A stretch of DNA of 64,000 nucleotides from Ignavibacteria bacterium UBA2373 (GCA_002344005.1 DDTD01000043.1:1-64000); one strand, 5' to 3'. Shown: positions 52,024-62,345, counted from the stretch's first letter. Numbers and translations: made by a program. The notes: a model not told the origin generated them from the sequence alone.

Positions 52024-52505
52024 GAAAATATCCTTTCGGTTTCTAAAGTGTCATCATCGTTTCTGAATGTTGCCTCAGCTTTAAATGTAGTTCCTTCTGC
52101 TAATGTCTGTTTGCCTTTAAATAATCCCATAAAACCGGATTTCTCATTGGCAATTCCTGCTTTAATATGCACAAGTATATTCACTAAACCTTCAACAACC
52201 TCTTCATTAATAAATACAATGGTATTCTCAATCTCTCCATCACTTTCAACAGTAAGCTGCTGTAATTCGCGTGCTTCATCATCGTCAAATGAAGGTTCTC
52301 TTGTTTTAATCTGTTCGAGATAATCAGAAAACAACGCTTTATTGTAAATGATTTTATCGTTGCCTTCATACTGAATCACTGCGTCAAAAGTTCCATCCTC
52401 GTCAAGATTTAAGAATAATTCTTTAATTCCTGCAATCTGCTCACCATTGATATATATTGCAGTTTTTTCGATTCTGCCATTACTTTCAATTGTTAATGTT
52501 CTCAT
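52020..52505 (-). CDS. Hypothetical protein with two internal repeats
   Basis: 161 residues, no signal peptide. LTIESNGRIEKTAIYINGEQ (3-22) is echoed by LTVESDGEIENTIVFINEEV (84-103). The rest pairs as well (GIKELFLNLD / GLVNILVHIK), so the chain is a tandem duplication of an all-beta or mixed unit of about 75 residues. Very acidic. Unknown function. It is translationally coupled (ATGA) to the Ser-Arg-rich membrane protein, and the pair may work together. 39 bp separate it from the gene at 52545, which reads the same way. Confidence 0.7.
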   Translation of the reverse strand: MRTLTIESNGRIEKTAIYINGEQIAGIKELFLNLDEDGTFDAVIQYEGNDKIIYNKALFSDYLEQIKTREPSFDDDEARELQQLTVESDGEIENTIVFINEEVVEGLVNILVHIKAGIANEKSGFMGLFKGKQTLAEGTTFKAEATFRNDDDTLETERIFS

Positions 52506-52544
52506 AGTAATTGATGTGTGTGAACGAACTATTATACGACATTA

Positions 52545-54509
52545 TTAATATTCTTGTTGCACTATAGTATAGTAACTACCTTCTTTACCTGCTATAACAA
52601 GGGAATAGTTTCTTCCTAAAGGTAATAATCCTGTTATTTCGGATAATTTTTTTTCACCATTCCAAAAGGTCAGCAATAAACGCCTTTCAACAAATACAGG
52701 AGCTGCATCGCGAAATGAATTTTTGAATACATTCTCAGCAATAATACCAGTTGTTGGTGATGCTCCTTCGCTTACCGAAAGTCTTTCTTGATCCTGTGTA
52801 AGGTTTACACAGCGTCGTTTTGCTTCGCCATAACGTGTTGAACCTTGAGGTGTGCTAAAAGCAATCGCTGCATTGCCGGATTGTGATGTATATGTGTACA
52901 ATGTATAATTACTGTCCGGGTTAATGATGAGATTGTAGGAAATATCATCAGCAAAAATTTGGTAACTACCTTTTCTAACCACGGTACCTGTAGAGGAACG
53001 AAAATCTACATTGAGATTTGACAATGTATTTTCCACTGAAAATTTTACACCCCCTTTAGCGGAATTTGCTTGTACTAAAGAAACAAAAGATCCTTTATCT
53101 AATAATGGCAAAGACTCATTTTCAGCGTCAGTTGGTAATAAGCTTACACGTGTTTGTCCGTCGAACATTGACCATGCAATAAGATAATAAGACTTTCCTC
53201 CTTCGAGATTACCTACGAACGCAGATTGAAGTTGTGCCGGTTGTTTAGTCGTAAATACTGTCAATGGTAATATGCCCGATGGAATGCTAACCGGCGAGGA
53301 CATTGCACCATAGAGTAAACGTGAGGACAGTACTTCACCGGATAATTGCTTGTTTCCTTGAACTGTTCGTGAACCTACTGCAAAAGTTAAATCAGTATGT
53401 TGTTGTATTAGATTAATGACATAAATCTTTGAAGAAAAAGGGTCTATGGCTGTATTCATAATTTGTGGAAGAACTGCCAAGTATTTGCCGATTTTCTCGC
53501 TGCTGTCATTCGCGACAATAATATAGTTCTTTTGTACTTGTACGGGAAACTCGATGAGAGTGACTCTTTCACCATTATTTTCGATCGCAAAGGAATCAAC
53601 GACTGATGATTTACATGCGCCAATTTCAGCAGATTCGCTTATAGCTGCTGATGCGACATCCTGCATTGGAATACTGATATTGTTCTCAATTTTCTTCAAA
53701 CTCAATGAAGATTTTGATAAATTTAAGAATTTGACAAATGATTTTCTTTCCGGTACTTCTACCAAATTTTGTAGTGCATTCACTGTCTGGTCACGATCAT
53801 TTATAACACTCAGTCCCGTCAAGCCATTTTGCTGTCTGAAAGTAAAAAAACTGTATGATGAAAACTCGTCTATTCTAAGTGCATATAATCCAAGTACATC
53901 TGTTCGTTTAGTTATTGAGTTAGTACGTAAAAGTGTAAGAGAGAGCGAGTTGTTGACAGATATTTCTTTAGATGAACTCTGTGATAAATAACCGTTGTCA
54001 CGCAGTAGTTCTTCACCATTTTGGCATCCTTCTCTCAAAGAAAATACATATTGTGAATCAGGGAAACAATTGATAAGTCTAATTTCTGGATTGCGAGTTA
54101 CCAAAGCACGCCGTGCTTGTGTCGTATAATAAAGCAAAGTATCAGCAGGTTTATTGCGTTTAGCTGTAATCCCGGGCAAGATAAAGTATGTGTGATAGTT
54201 GGTACGAGTGAATTGTAGTTTACGAAACGTTCTTTGTTCTTCAATGCCATTATTGAGAATAATACCTGTAGCTGAGTCTCCGATAGGGGCACGAAAAATG
54301 GGTGATGCTGTTCCATAATTTGTCATTGCTGAAACAGAGTTTGTGCCAAAGGAAAGTTGGCGAGCATTCCCATCACCTGCTAAGTTTATGACCCTTAACA
54401 TCATACTGTCTGTACCATCCGGAGGATTTACTAATACAGGGTTCTCATCAGCACAGCCAATAAGTATGACGGTAAATAAAGGTATGAATAGTAAGCGTAT
54501 AAACTTCAT
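52545..54509 (-). CDS. DUF4397-like multi-domain lipoprotein
   Basis: 654 residues from the second Met; lipobox LIGC at about 17-20. The mature part is built of repeated beta domains of about 100 residues. MMLRVINLAGDGNARQLSFG near 38 and the YFILPG / YIIVANDSS / YYLIAWS strand endings recall DUF4397 domains (surface or periplasmic beta-sandwich proteins). At least four units can be counted roughly. Function unknown. The 127 bp upstream are shared with divergent prfA. Confidence 0.65.
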   Translation of the reverse strand: MKFIRLLFIPLFTVILIGCADENPVLVNPPDGTDSMMLRVINLAGDGNARQLSFGTNSVSAMTNYGTASPIFRAPIGDSATGIILNNGIEEQRTFRKLQFTRTNYHTYFILPGITAKRNKPADTLLYYTTQARRALVTRNPEIRLINCFPDSQYVFSLREGCQNGEELLRDNGYLSQSSSKEISVNNSLSLTLLRTNSITKRTDVLGLYALRIDEFSSYSFFTFRQQNGLTGLSVINDRDQTVNALQNLVEVPERKSFVKFLNLSKSSLSLKKIENNISIPMQDVASAAISESAEIGACKSSVVDSFAIENNGERVTLIEFPVQVQKNYIIVANDSSEKIGKYLAVLPQIMNTAIDPFSSKIYVINLIQQHTDLTFAVGSRTVQGNKQLSGEVLSSRLLYGAMSSPVSIPSGILPLTVFTTKQPAQLQSAFVGNLEGGKSYYLIAWSMFDGQTRVSLLPTDAENESLPLLDKGSFVSLVQANSAKGGVKFSVENTLSNLNVDFRSSTGTVVRKGSYQIFADDISYNLIINPDSNYTLYTYTSQSGNAAIAFSTPQGSTRYGEAKRRCVNLTQDQERLSVSEGASPTTGIIAENVFKNSFRDAAPVFVERRLLLTFWNGEKKLSEITGLLPLGRNYSLVIAGKEGSYYTIVQQEY

Positions 54510-54594
54510 TGATATATCCAAGTTCTCAATCTCTAAAACGTGAGTATGATAATAATATTGAGTGCAAAGAAATCACACAAGGTACTGAAATGAT

Positions 54595-54606
54595 GTATTT
54601 TTGCAT
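54595..54606 (+). promoter_or_regulatory. prfA: Candidate -7 element of prfA
   Basis: GTATTTTTGCAT, identical over 12 bases to the element before gyrA, 31 bp before the ATG at 54637. It overlaps the only upstream in-frame start (TTG at 54601), which supports 54637. Confidence 0.45.
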
Positions 54607-54636
54607 TTCAATTCACCAAAAATAGCGTATCAAGTA

Positions 54637-55719
54637 ATGCAAGAAAAAATTCGTAGTATAATTGATAGATTTCATGAAGTCGAACATTCGCTGATGGATC
54701 CTTCTGTTTCTGCTGATATAGCACAGTTTAGAGTATTGTCGAAGGAGTTCAAATCACTTGAGCCGTTGGCACTCATGGGAAAAGACTATCTTACTGTAAT
54801 TGAACAAGTTGAAGTAATTAAGCAACTCATAGAGGATTCGGCTATTGAACCGGAGTTGCGGGATATGGCGTATGAGGAACAGAATCAGTTGCGTGAGCAA
54901 ATTGCGCATATTGAAGCCGAGCTAAAGATACTTTTATTGCCAAAAGATCCGAATGATGCAAAAAATTGTATCATTGAGGTACGGGCAGGCACAGGTGGAG
55001 ATGAAGCGGGGATTTTTGTCGGTGATTTATTCCGAATGTATCAGCGATTTGCCGAGCGTGCGGGGTTTACGCTTGAAGTTATTGATATGAATGAAAGCGA
55101 AAGAGGAGGATTCAAAGAAATAGTATTTTCACTTGAAGGTGAGAGCGTCTTTGGAACTATGAAATATGAGAGTGGAGTTCATCGTGTGCAACGTGTACCT
55201 GAAACAGAAGCCAATGGAAGGATACACACTTCGGCTGCAACGGTCGCTGTGCTGCCCGAGGCGGAAGAAATAGATATAGACATTCGTGAACAAGACTTGC
55301 GAGTTGATATTTTCAGATCAGGTGGTAAAGGTGGTCAAAATGTGAATAAAGTGGAAACGGCTGTGCGTTTAACGCATATTCCCACAGGAATTGTGGTGCA
55401 GTGTCAAGATGAACGTTCACAATTAAAGAATCGCCAAAAAGCAATGAAAGTATTACGAGCTCGACTATATGAGATGGAATCTGAGAAAGCTCACGCAGAG
55501 ATGTCGTCAGCAAGAAAAGATTTGGTAAAAACAGGCGATAGGTCAGAAAAAATCAGAACATATAATTACCCACAAAATCGCGTAACGGATCATCGTTTGG
55601 AAGGTGATGCTAAAAACTATCCATTGCGTGATGTAATAGATGGTAACTTAGGTATTGTCTTAGAGCAATTACAACTTGCCGAAAAAACAGAAATGCTTAA
55701 ACTTGGTTTGTCAATATAA
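54637..55719 (+). CDS. prfA: Peptide chain release factor 1
   Basis: 360 residues from the ATG at 54637, the standard length. It releases the finished peptide at UAG and UAA codons. GGQ at 232-234 (SGGKGGQNVNKVETAVRL) is the peptidyl-tRNA hydrolysis motif whose Gln is normally methylated by PrmC. The codon-reading PxT motif is PET at 188-190, fitting RF1 and not the SPF of RF2. RGGDEAGIF-type contact GTGGDEAGIF is also present. It is 67 bp upstream of the TPR lipoprotein gene. Confidence 0.96.
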   Translation: MQEKIRSIIDRFHEVEHSLMDPSVSADIAQFRVLSKEFKSLEPLALMGKDYLTVIEQVEVIKQLIEDSAIEPELRDMAYEEQNQLREQIAHIEAELKILLLPKDPNDAKNCIIEVRAGTGGDEAGIFVGDLFRMYQRFAERAGFTLEVIDMNESERGGFKEIVFSLEGESVFGTMKYESGVHRVQRVPETEANGRIHTSAATVAVLPEAEEIDIDIREQDLRVDIFRSGGKGGQNVNKVETAVRLTHIPTGIVVQCQDERSQLKNRQKAMKVLRARLYEMESEKAHAEMSSARKDLVKTGDRSEKIRTYNYPQNRVTDHRLEGDAKNYPLRDVIDGNLGIVLEQLQLAEKTEMLKLGLSI

Positions 55720-55786
55720 ACACCAAATTTATTATGCTTATGGAACAACGGCACTTGTTTATATTCTCTTCTTCTGTTAAAATATT

Positions 55787-57928
55787 ATGAACAACATAAG
55801 TAAATATTATTGTATTGCTTTATTACTCGTACTTTCCTTGTCCGGTACGGGGTGTCGTACGTATGATAATTTCACAACATTTTTTAATACATATTACAAT
55901 GCCGAACGGTTAATGAAGGAATCAGAGGATGAATTTGAATTCTCTGCAATTGCAGTCAAAAAACCGCCACGTACATTAGTTCCACTTGATAGCGGGGTGT
56001 TGTTCGGCGGAAATCAGCCAAATCGTAACGAAACAGCTCCTTTTATTAGGGACTATATCATAGATAAAGCACGTATTCAACCGGTACAAACAAAATTGGA
56101 TTCCGTATTAATTAAAGGATCAAAAATTCTGCAAAGACACCCTAAATCTAATTTTATTGAGGGTTCTCTTTTTTTAATGGCAAAATCATATTATTATAAA
56201 AATGATTGGATGAATGCCGAAATTAAATGCAGTGAACTTGTTGATTTATTCCCATTTGGAGATTTATCCCCCGATGCTCACCTTTTAATGGCTCAAGCAT
56301 ATTTTATAGAACGTAAATATATTTTGGGCGAACAAGCTTTGTCACGTTGTATTGACATAGCATGGTATAAAGATAGATATGATATTCTTGCTGAAGCATT
56401 TAAGTTTTCAGCGGAACATTATATATATTTTAATGAGGTTGATAAAGCTGTGCGTCCTTACAAACAAGCAATAGCAATAACAGAAAGCGGTGCACAAGCA
56501 TCAAAATGGCATCTTGAGTTAGGTTCTATTTACTATCGCCTTTCACGCTGGGAAGAAGCCGAAAAAGAATTCCATCAAGTTGGAGATTTTGATGTGGACT
56601 TGTTAGGGGAATATGAAGCCAGACTCTTCAGAGCATCAAGTCTTATATATATGAAAAAGTATCAAGAAGCGGAAGAAATTCTTGATGCAATGTCGTCCAA
56701 TGAAAACTATAAAGATTGGGAAGGTTCGTTGTTAGCTGAAAAGATGCGTCTGTATAGATTATCCGGTAAAGATTCTTTGTTTATTGATTCAGAAAAAAAG
56801 GCTGACACATATTCGGGAAATCCTAATATTGCCGCTATGTACTTCGAAAAAGGTATGGAATATTTCAGAAAGAATGATTATGTCAAAAGTCGTATTTATT
56901 TTGCAAAATCGCGAGGTGCAAAATCACCTGTTGCCCGAGCCGCGAATGAATATTATACTTTGCTGAACGAAATGGAAACAAATAAAATTGAAATCCATAA
57001 AACAAATCAACTTGTGAAAAAAAATGTTCCAATCACTGATACTGTAAAAACATTAACTGCTGCGAGATATTTCGCCGTTGGAAGAGTGTTTGAAAAAATC
57101 GGTAAACATGATTCAGCTTTACATTACTTTTATAAAGCGGCGGATTCTTGTCCTCAATCGTCACCTGAAAGAGCACAATTTCTATATTCAATACATCGTA
57201 AAATAAAAGACTCACTTCCTACTGTTGCCGATTCTTTAATGGAAATTATGGCAACTACTTATGGAAAAACCGAGTATGGTAAAGAAGCCAGAGTAAAATT
57301 AGGATTTACTGAACTTGCGGAGATAGATACAGCAGGGGATTATTATAACAGCGGTTCACGATTCCGACTCACGGGAAATGATAGTTTAGCGATAAGACAA
57401 TATAAAACTGTATTTAAACAATTTCCACAATCAAAGTATGCCGCTCGTTCTCTCTATGCCGTTGGTTGGATATTCGAGAGAAAATTACTTTTATTGGACA
57501 GTGCAATCTTTTACTATAAAAAATTAGTCGCTGATTATCCAATGTCTGATTATGCTTTAGAAGTTGCTCCGTCATTATCCGCATGGGATCAAAAACGGGT
57601 GCCGCCGCGTCCTGATTCACTGCAACAAAAAGCATTTCAATCATCAACCATATCCGGTCAGCAACAATCGGTGGATACATTACAGTCACAATCAAATACA
57701 ATACAAGTTGTGACAGATCCAAATGTACAATCTATGCCTGTGGATAATGTTCCAGATCAGAAGGACTCATCATTTCCATTAAAGCTACCAACATCATTAA
57801 AAGATGTATTAAAAATGGACATACCGTCAGAATTACCTAAACTTGATAGCTTTAATCCATTTAAAAGTAAATCTGATACAACGAAAAATTCAAGACAAGA
57901 CACAGTCCCTTCGAAGAAAAAGCCATGA
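55787..57928 (+). CDS. TPR-repeat lipoprotein, possibly SprE/PorW-like
   Basis: 713 residues. A type II signal peptide ends in SGTGC (Cys at about 23). The next segment FFNTYYNAERLMKESEDEFE, then about 560 residues of TPR-like helices and a low-complexity Ser/Gln/Pro tail (about 625-713). The YN-rich opening recalls the TPR lipoproteins of the T9SS accessory kind (SprE/PorW) in Bacteroidota, but I cannot verify homology; with two T9SS cargo proteins in the window the idea is reasonable. Its stop overlaps the next gene by ATGA. Confidence 0.8.
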   Translation: MNNISKYYCIALLLVLSLSGTGCRTYDNFTTFFNTYYNAERLMKESEDEFEFSAIAVKKPPRTLVPLDSGVLFGGNQPNRNETAPFIRDYIIDKARIQPVQTKLDSVLIKGSKILQRHPKSNFIEGSLFLMAKSYYYKNDWMNAEIKCSELVDLFPFGDLSPDAHLLMAQAYFIERKYILGEQALSRCIDIAWYKDRYDILAEAFKFSAEHYIYFNEVDKAVRPYKQAIAITESGAQASKWHLELGSIYYRLSRWEEAEKEFHQVGDFDVDLLGEYEARLFRASSLIYMKKYQEAEEILDAMSSNENYKDWEGSLLAEKMRLYRLSGKDSLFIDSEKKADTYSGNPNIAAMYFEKGMEYFRKNDYVKSRIYFAKSRGAKSPVARAANEYYTLLNEMETNKIEIHKTNQLVKKNVPITDTVKTLTAARYFAVGRVFEKIGKHDSALHYFYKAADSCPQSSPERAQFLYSIHRKIKDSLPTVADSLMEIMATTYGKTEYGKEARVKLGFTELAEIDTAGDYYNSGSRFRLTGNDSLAIRQYKTVFKQFPQSKYAARSLYAVGWIFERKLLLLDSAIFYYKKLVADYPMSDYALEVAPSLSAWDQKRVPPRPDSLQQKAFQSSTISGQQQSVDTLQSQSNTIQVVTDPNVQSMPVDNVPDQKDSSFPLKLPTSLKDVLKMDIPSELPKLDSFNPFKSKSDTTKNSRQDTVPSKKKP

Positions 57929-60009
57929 CACAGAAAAGTAATACACATGCGAGAGAACCTAATTCTCTAATTTATGAAGTATCGCCGTATTTGTTACAAC
58001 ATGCGTATAATCCTATTGAGTGGCATTCCTGGAATGATGATACATTCAAAAAAGCAGAAAAATTGCAAAAGCTCATTTTTTTAAGTATAGGTTATTCTAC
58101 TTGTCATTGGTGTCATGTGATGGAAGATGAATCATTTGAAGATGAGGAGGTCGCTTCGATTCTCAATGAATATTTTATACCGATTAAATTAGACAGAGAA
58201 GAAAGACCTGATATAGATGCTGTATATATGGAGGTATGTCAGGCACTTACAGGGCATGGTGGATGGCCTCTTACGATTGTGATGACTCCTGCAAAAAAGC
58301 CATTTTTTGCAGGAACATATTTTCCAAAATATCAGACTCATAATCGCCCCGGACTGCTCAATATTCTTTTAAAAATTAAAGATTTATGGAATAATAACTT
58401 AGATGAAGTTGTAGAGACTGCTGAATCTATTGTAGAACGAATTCAATTATTCCACCGACAGGAACAAGAACAAATTTCGACAATATCAAAAGATATTTTT
58501 TATACCACATCTCATAAAATACTTGATCGTTATGATAGAGAATATGGGGGTATGAAAAGAGCACCTAAATTCCCAACACCGCATCTTTATATGTTATTAC
58601 TGCGATTGTCGAAAAAAACGGATAATAGTGATTGTTTGCATGCTGTGGAGCATACAGCCACAGCTATGAGAAAAGGTGGTATATTCGATCATATCGGACA
58701 TGGTTTTCATAGATATAGTACCGATGTAATATGGACACTGCCACATTTCGAAAAAATGCTCTATGATCAAGCAATGCTACTTTTTCTTTATGTAGAACTA
58801 TTCCAAAAAACACAAAAAGATATATACAAACAAATAGCTCGTGAAATTATTTCTTATGTACAGCGTTCATTAATGTCAGATGAAGGTTTATTCTTTTCTG
58901 CTGAAGATGCAGATAGTGAAGGTGAAGAAGGAAAATATTATCTATGGTCGGTAGAAGAAATATATAATTTACTTCCTCCAGCAGATGCGGATACCTTTTT
59001 ACGTGAGTATTCATTTTCCGGAGATGGTAATTATCATGATGAAACAACACATGAGCGTAATGGAAAAAATATACCGTATATTCAACCAAATATAGATGAT
59101 GATAAATTAAGCGATATATTGCAGAAAACAGAACAAATACGCATCAATCTTTTGAAACAAAGAGAATTACGTATAAAACCTTTTCTTGATGATAAAGTCC
59201 TGACAGATTGGAATGCTCTTTTTATCGCTTCTCTGGCGTATGCTGCCCGTGTATTCAATGATGATAGATTAGAAGATTTGGTAAAAAAATCTTTTACAAC
59301 ACTTGAACAAACTGTGATAAAAAACACAAAAATTTATCACAGATACCGTCATAAGAATATTGCAATTACAGCGTTTCTTGATGATATTGCATGTCTGGCT
59401 TGGGCATCGTGGGAATTGTTCCTCTTAACTTCGCAAAAAGAGTATCTGCTTAAATCTGAAGAATATTGTCGTTTATTAATTGTGAACTTTTACGATTCCG
59501 GTCATGGTGGCTTTTATACTACGGGTATTGAAAGTGAGCAAACACCTTTTGGTCGTCTGAAGCAATGGCATGATGGAGCAATGCCTTCGGGCAATTCTAT
59601 TGCATGCCATGTTTTGGCGCGTGTTGGTACTTTTATAAATAATAGCGAATATATTAATATTGTATTTACAACTATATATCGGCAGGCTGAGAATATTACT
59701 CAAAATCCCTCAAGTTATGCCTTCTTACTTTCAGTACTCGACTACTTGACTTCTCATCGTAAAGTGATTATTGTCTCAACACCGGATAAATCTAACCTTA
59801 AATTTCAACAAATGTACGCACTGCTTCTTTCAAAAAGTGATGCAAATACTACGGTTATTGCAAATTATGGTACGAACCTACCTTTACTTTATTCAACACA
59901 GTTTAATGATGCACAACCATGTGTTTTTATATGTGAGCATTATAGTTGTTTAAGACCATTATTGACTATTCAAGAAGTTGAAGAATATATTGCGGAACAG
60001 AATTCATGA
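57925..60009 (+). CDS. DUF255 (YyaL/SPATA20-type) thioredoxin-domain protein
   Basis: 694 residues. Residues 13-175 form a thioredoxin-like domain with the family signature NSLIYEVSPYLLQHAYNPIEW and the redox-type CxxC, Cys60 and Cys63 in YSTCHWCHVM. The remaining 500 residues are an alpha/alpha-barrel resembling glycosidases (RAPKFPTPHLYMLLL, GGIFDHIGHGFHRYSTD, WTLPHFEKMLYDQA). This is the conserved but functionally obscure YyaL/SPATA20 family. It overlaps both neighbours by ATGA. No signal peptide is seen, so it is probably cytoplasmic. Confidence 0.93.
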   Translation: MTQKSNTHAREPNSLIYEVSPYLLQHAYNPIEWHSWNDDTFKKAEKLQKLIFLSIGYSTCHWCHVMEDESFEDEEVASILNEYFIPIKLDREERPDIDAVYMEVCQALTGHGGWPLTIVMTPAKKPFFAGTYFPKYQTHNRPGLLNILLKIKDLWNNNLDEVVETAESIVERIQLFHRQEQEQISTISKDIFYTTSHKILDRYDREYGGMKRAPKFPTPHLYMLLLRLSKKTDNSDCLHAVEHTATAMRKGGIFDHIGHGFHRYSTDVIWTLPHFEKMLYDQAMLLFLYVELFQKTQKDIYKQIAREIISYVQRSLMSDEGLFFSAEDADSEGEEGKYYLWSVEEIYNLLPPADADTFLREYSFSGDGNYHDETTHERNGKNIPYIQPNIDDDKLSDILQKTEQIRINLLKQRELRIKPFLDDKVLTDWNALFIASLAYAARVFNDDRLEDLVKKSFTTLEQTVIKNTKIYHRYRHKNIAITAFLDDIACLAWASWELFLLTSQKEYLLKSEEYCRLLIVNFYDSGHGGFYTTGIESEQTPFGRLKQWHDGAMPSGNSIACHVLARVGTFINNSEYINIVFTTIYRQAENITQNPSSYAFLLSVLDYLTSHRKVIIVSTPDKSNLKFQQMYALLLSKSDANTTVIANYGTNLPLLYSTQFNDAQPCVFICEHYSCLRPLLTIQEVEEYIAEQNS

Positions 60010-61460
60010 AATTTGTTATCCTATCACTACTGTGGCTTTCAAATTTACTTGCAACATATTTCTTGTTTAGTGTAAGTACATATGGAATATCAATGGTAGA
60101 TATAATCAGTATTGTTATTGCACTGTATGCAACGTATTCTATTGTGTGGAAAGGTGAACCGTTCATTGTGCCACCGTTTCCTGTTTTGTTATGGTTAAGT
60201 GGTTTAACTTTAGCTGTTTTTCTATCTGCGATGATTCCGTTACTCTCAAGTAATGCAGAAATGCAACTACAGTGGATAAAAACTACGTTACACTATATCT
60301 ATGTTTTAATACTGGGAGTGGCAATTATCGGTTCAAACTTTACTATAAACGATATATATAAAGCGTATAAGATACATATATATTTTTCCGTATTGGTCAG
60401 TACATTTGGCATTTATCAATTATTTGCGCGAGCTTTTGATTTACCTTTTGCCTGGATTACTATGTCAACAAATACAAATTTAGCTCGAGGTATGGATTTT
60501 AAAGAATGGGGTCAGTTGAGTCTGAATTATGGCTCATTTTTCAGAGCAACATCTATTTTCTCCGAGCCTTCAACATTTGCCGGTTATACTGCACAAATAC
60601 TCTCTTTACTTTTTACTACAATATCGCAAACATCGGCTCAATTTGTAAACAACAAGTTATTTTGGTGGTTAATTGTTATCGTGAATCTTGTCGGATTATT
60701 GCTTGCTTTTTCACTGACAGGTTTATTGTTGTCGGTCATACTTATCGTAACATATTTACTCTATGAGCGAAAAATATCTTTAAGCGGTGTATTGATATTT
60801 GGGTTGGTTTTACCCTTCTTACTTGTTTTTGCGGATACTATAGTATTCATGTACACCGATGTAAGTGTCATTGAATTATTTGCTCAAAGAGTTGGTGGTA
60901 TTTATAGTATCTTGTTTGGAGGAACTATACAGACTACGGGTGGTGAATCCTTTTTTGGTAGATTAGATACGATGATACGGGGATTTTGGATATGGGTTGA
61001 GTATCCTATAACAGGATTTGGATTGGGTTGTGTATATCTTTATGATAGAGCGAATCAAATAACATATATTGATTCTACATTTTTCACGGTTCTTGCAGAA
61101 ACCGGTATCGTAGGTATGTTCTTTTTTATAGGGATGTATGCTATTATGTTTCGTTATCTGTTCTTTACTATGAGAAGCCGACTTCAATCAGTGGTATTGT
61201 CTGCAGAAGCCCAAAGTCTAATAGCAATAATTCCATATTTGTATATTGCACAAGTTGCAATACTTTTTACGACATCTTTTTTTGTTTCATTTTGGATATA
61301 TCAAACGTTTGGAATAATTATATCCATCATCATTGCTGTATATTCTGAGTCGGGGTTGCCTCTGCAAAAAATATATGTAATGGATGAACCATTACAAACA
61401 CGATTCTACCGCAATTTGAAACGCTTAACAAATTCACAAACTCATGGTGAAATCCTATGA
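60006..61460 (+). CDS. O-antigen polymerase/ligase-like membrane protein
   Basis: 484 residues, about 11 or 12 membrane helices. The segment around YIDSTFFTVLAETGIVGMFF, near residue 355-375, resembles the Wzy_C/WaaL loop (H/T-S-x-FL-x-LAE-G-x-x-G). GLGCVYLYDRAN precedes it. Such proteins polymerise or ligate surface polysaccharide repeat units. The glycosyltransferase gene at 62346 supports an envelope-glycan role. Overlaps DUF255 and folD by 4 nt each. Confidence 0.8.
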   Translation: MKFVILSLLWLSNLLATYFLFSVSTYGISMVDIISIVIALYATYSIVWKGEPFIVPPFPVLLWLSGLTLAVFLSAMIPLLSSNAEMQLQWIKTTLHYIYVLILGVAIIGSNFTINDIYKAYKIHIYFSVLVSTFGIYQLFARAFDLPFAWITMSTNTNLARGMDFKEWGQLSLNYGSFFRATSIFSEPSTFAGYTAQILSLLFTTISQTSAQFVNNKLFWWLIVIVNLVGLLLAFSLTGLLLSVILIVTYLLYERKISLSGVLIFGLVLPFLLVFADTIVFMYTDVSVIELFAQRVGGIYSILFGGTIQTTGGESFFGRLDTMIRGFWIWVEYPITGFGLGCVYLYDRANQITYIDSTFFTVLAETGIVGMFFFIGMYAIMFRYLFFTMRSRLQSVVLSAEAQSLIAIIPYLYIAQVAILFTTSFFVSFWIYQTFGIIISIIIAVYSESGLPLQKIYVMDEPLQTRFYRNLKRLTNSQTHGEIL

Positions 61461-62344
61461 TAATAAATGGAAAAGAAATTGCACAAACAATTCAGTTAGA
61501 ATTAGCTGAAAAAACAAAAGATTTAGTTGCTAAAACTTCTGTAAAACCTGGACTTGCATTGTTATTGGTTGGTGATAACTCAGCATCACAAGTCTATGTT
61601 CGTTCCAAAGCAAAAGCTTGTGAAAAGATTGGTTTTCATTCAGTAATTCTTACATTACCGGAACAATCTTCTGAAAGTGATGTGCTTGCGGTTATTTCTG
61701 CGTGGAATAATAACAACACTATTCATGGAATATTAGTCCAATTACCCTTACCAAAACACATTAACGAAGTGAATGTGATTATGGCGATTGATCCCGATAA
61801 AGATGTTGATGGATTTCATCCGGTTAATGTCGGTAAATTAGTGACAGGAATCGGTGGTTTTGTGCCATGTACACCGGCGGGTATTGTAGAATTATTGGTT
61901 CGAAATTCAATTCAAACATCAGGCAAACATGTTGTTGTTGTTGGAAGAAGTAATATTGTTGGCAAACCTATCGCAAACTTATTATATCAAAAATCTTCTC
62001 GAGGTAATGCTGTCGTCACAATATGTCATACGGGTGCCTCCGACATTCGCTATTATACTAAACAGGCGGATATACTTATTGCGGCAATTGGTGTGGCACA
62101 TAGGATTACGGCAGATGACATTAAACATGGCGCAGTGGTCATTGATGTTGGGATTAATCGTATTAATGATTCAAAATCTGAAAAAGGGTATTCAATTGTT
62201 GGTGATGTGGATTATGACAGCGTTTTGCCGTATGTTTCGGCTATTACTCCGGTTCCCGGTGGAGTAGGTCCAATGACCATTGCAATGCTTTTAACAAATA
62301 CATTGACTGCAGCCCAAAATTATGCAAAAAGTGTGCAAATATAA
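61457..62344 (+). CDS. folD: Methylenetetrahydrofolate dehydrogenase/cyclohydrolase FolD
   Basis: 295 residues, usual length. It is bifunctional, interconverting 5,10-methylene-THF, 5,10-methenyl-THF and 10-formyl-THF with NADP+. Seen: YVRSKAKACEKIG with the YxxxK pair (Tyr47, Lys51), DVDGFHPVNVGKL, PCTPAGIVELL, GRSNIVGKPIANLL (cofactor binding) and TPVPGGVGPMTIAMLLTNT. It ends a run of four ATGA-coupled genes, although folD is not obviously linked to their work. Confidence 0.96.
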   Translation: MIINGKEIAQTIQLELAEKTKDLVAKTSVKPGLALLLVGDNSASQVYVRSKAKACEKIGFHSVILTLPEQSSESDVLAVISAWNNNNTIHGILVQLPLPKHINEVNVIMAIDPDKDVDGFHPVNVGKLVTGIGGFVPCTPAGIVELLVRNSIQTSGKHVVVVGRSNIVGKPIANLLYQKSSRGNAVVTICHTGASDIRYYTKQADILIAAIGVAHRITADDIKHGAVVIDVGINRINDSKSEKGYSIVGDVDYDSVLPYVSAITPVPGGVGPMTIAMLLTNTLTAAQNYAKSVQI

Positions 62345-62345
62345 T

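Noticed and set aside
55198..55206. RF1 codon-recognition motif PET as a damaged PxT
   Set aside because: PxT tolerates different middle residues and the rest of RF1 is intact, so it is an ordinary variant.
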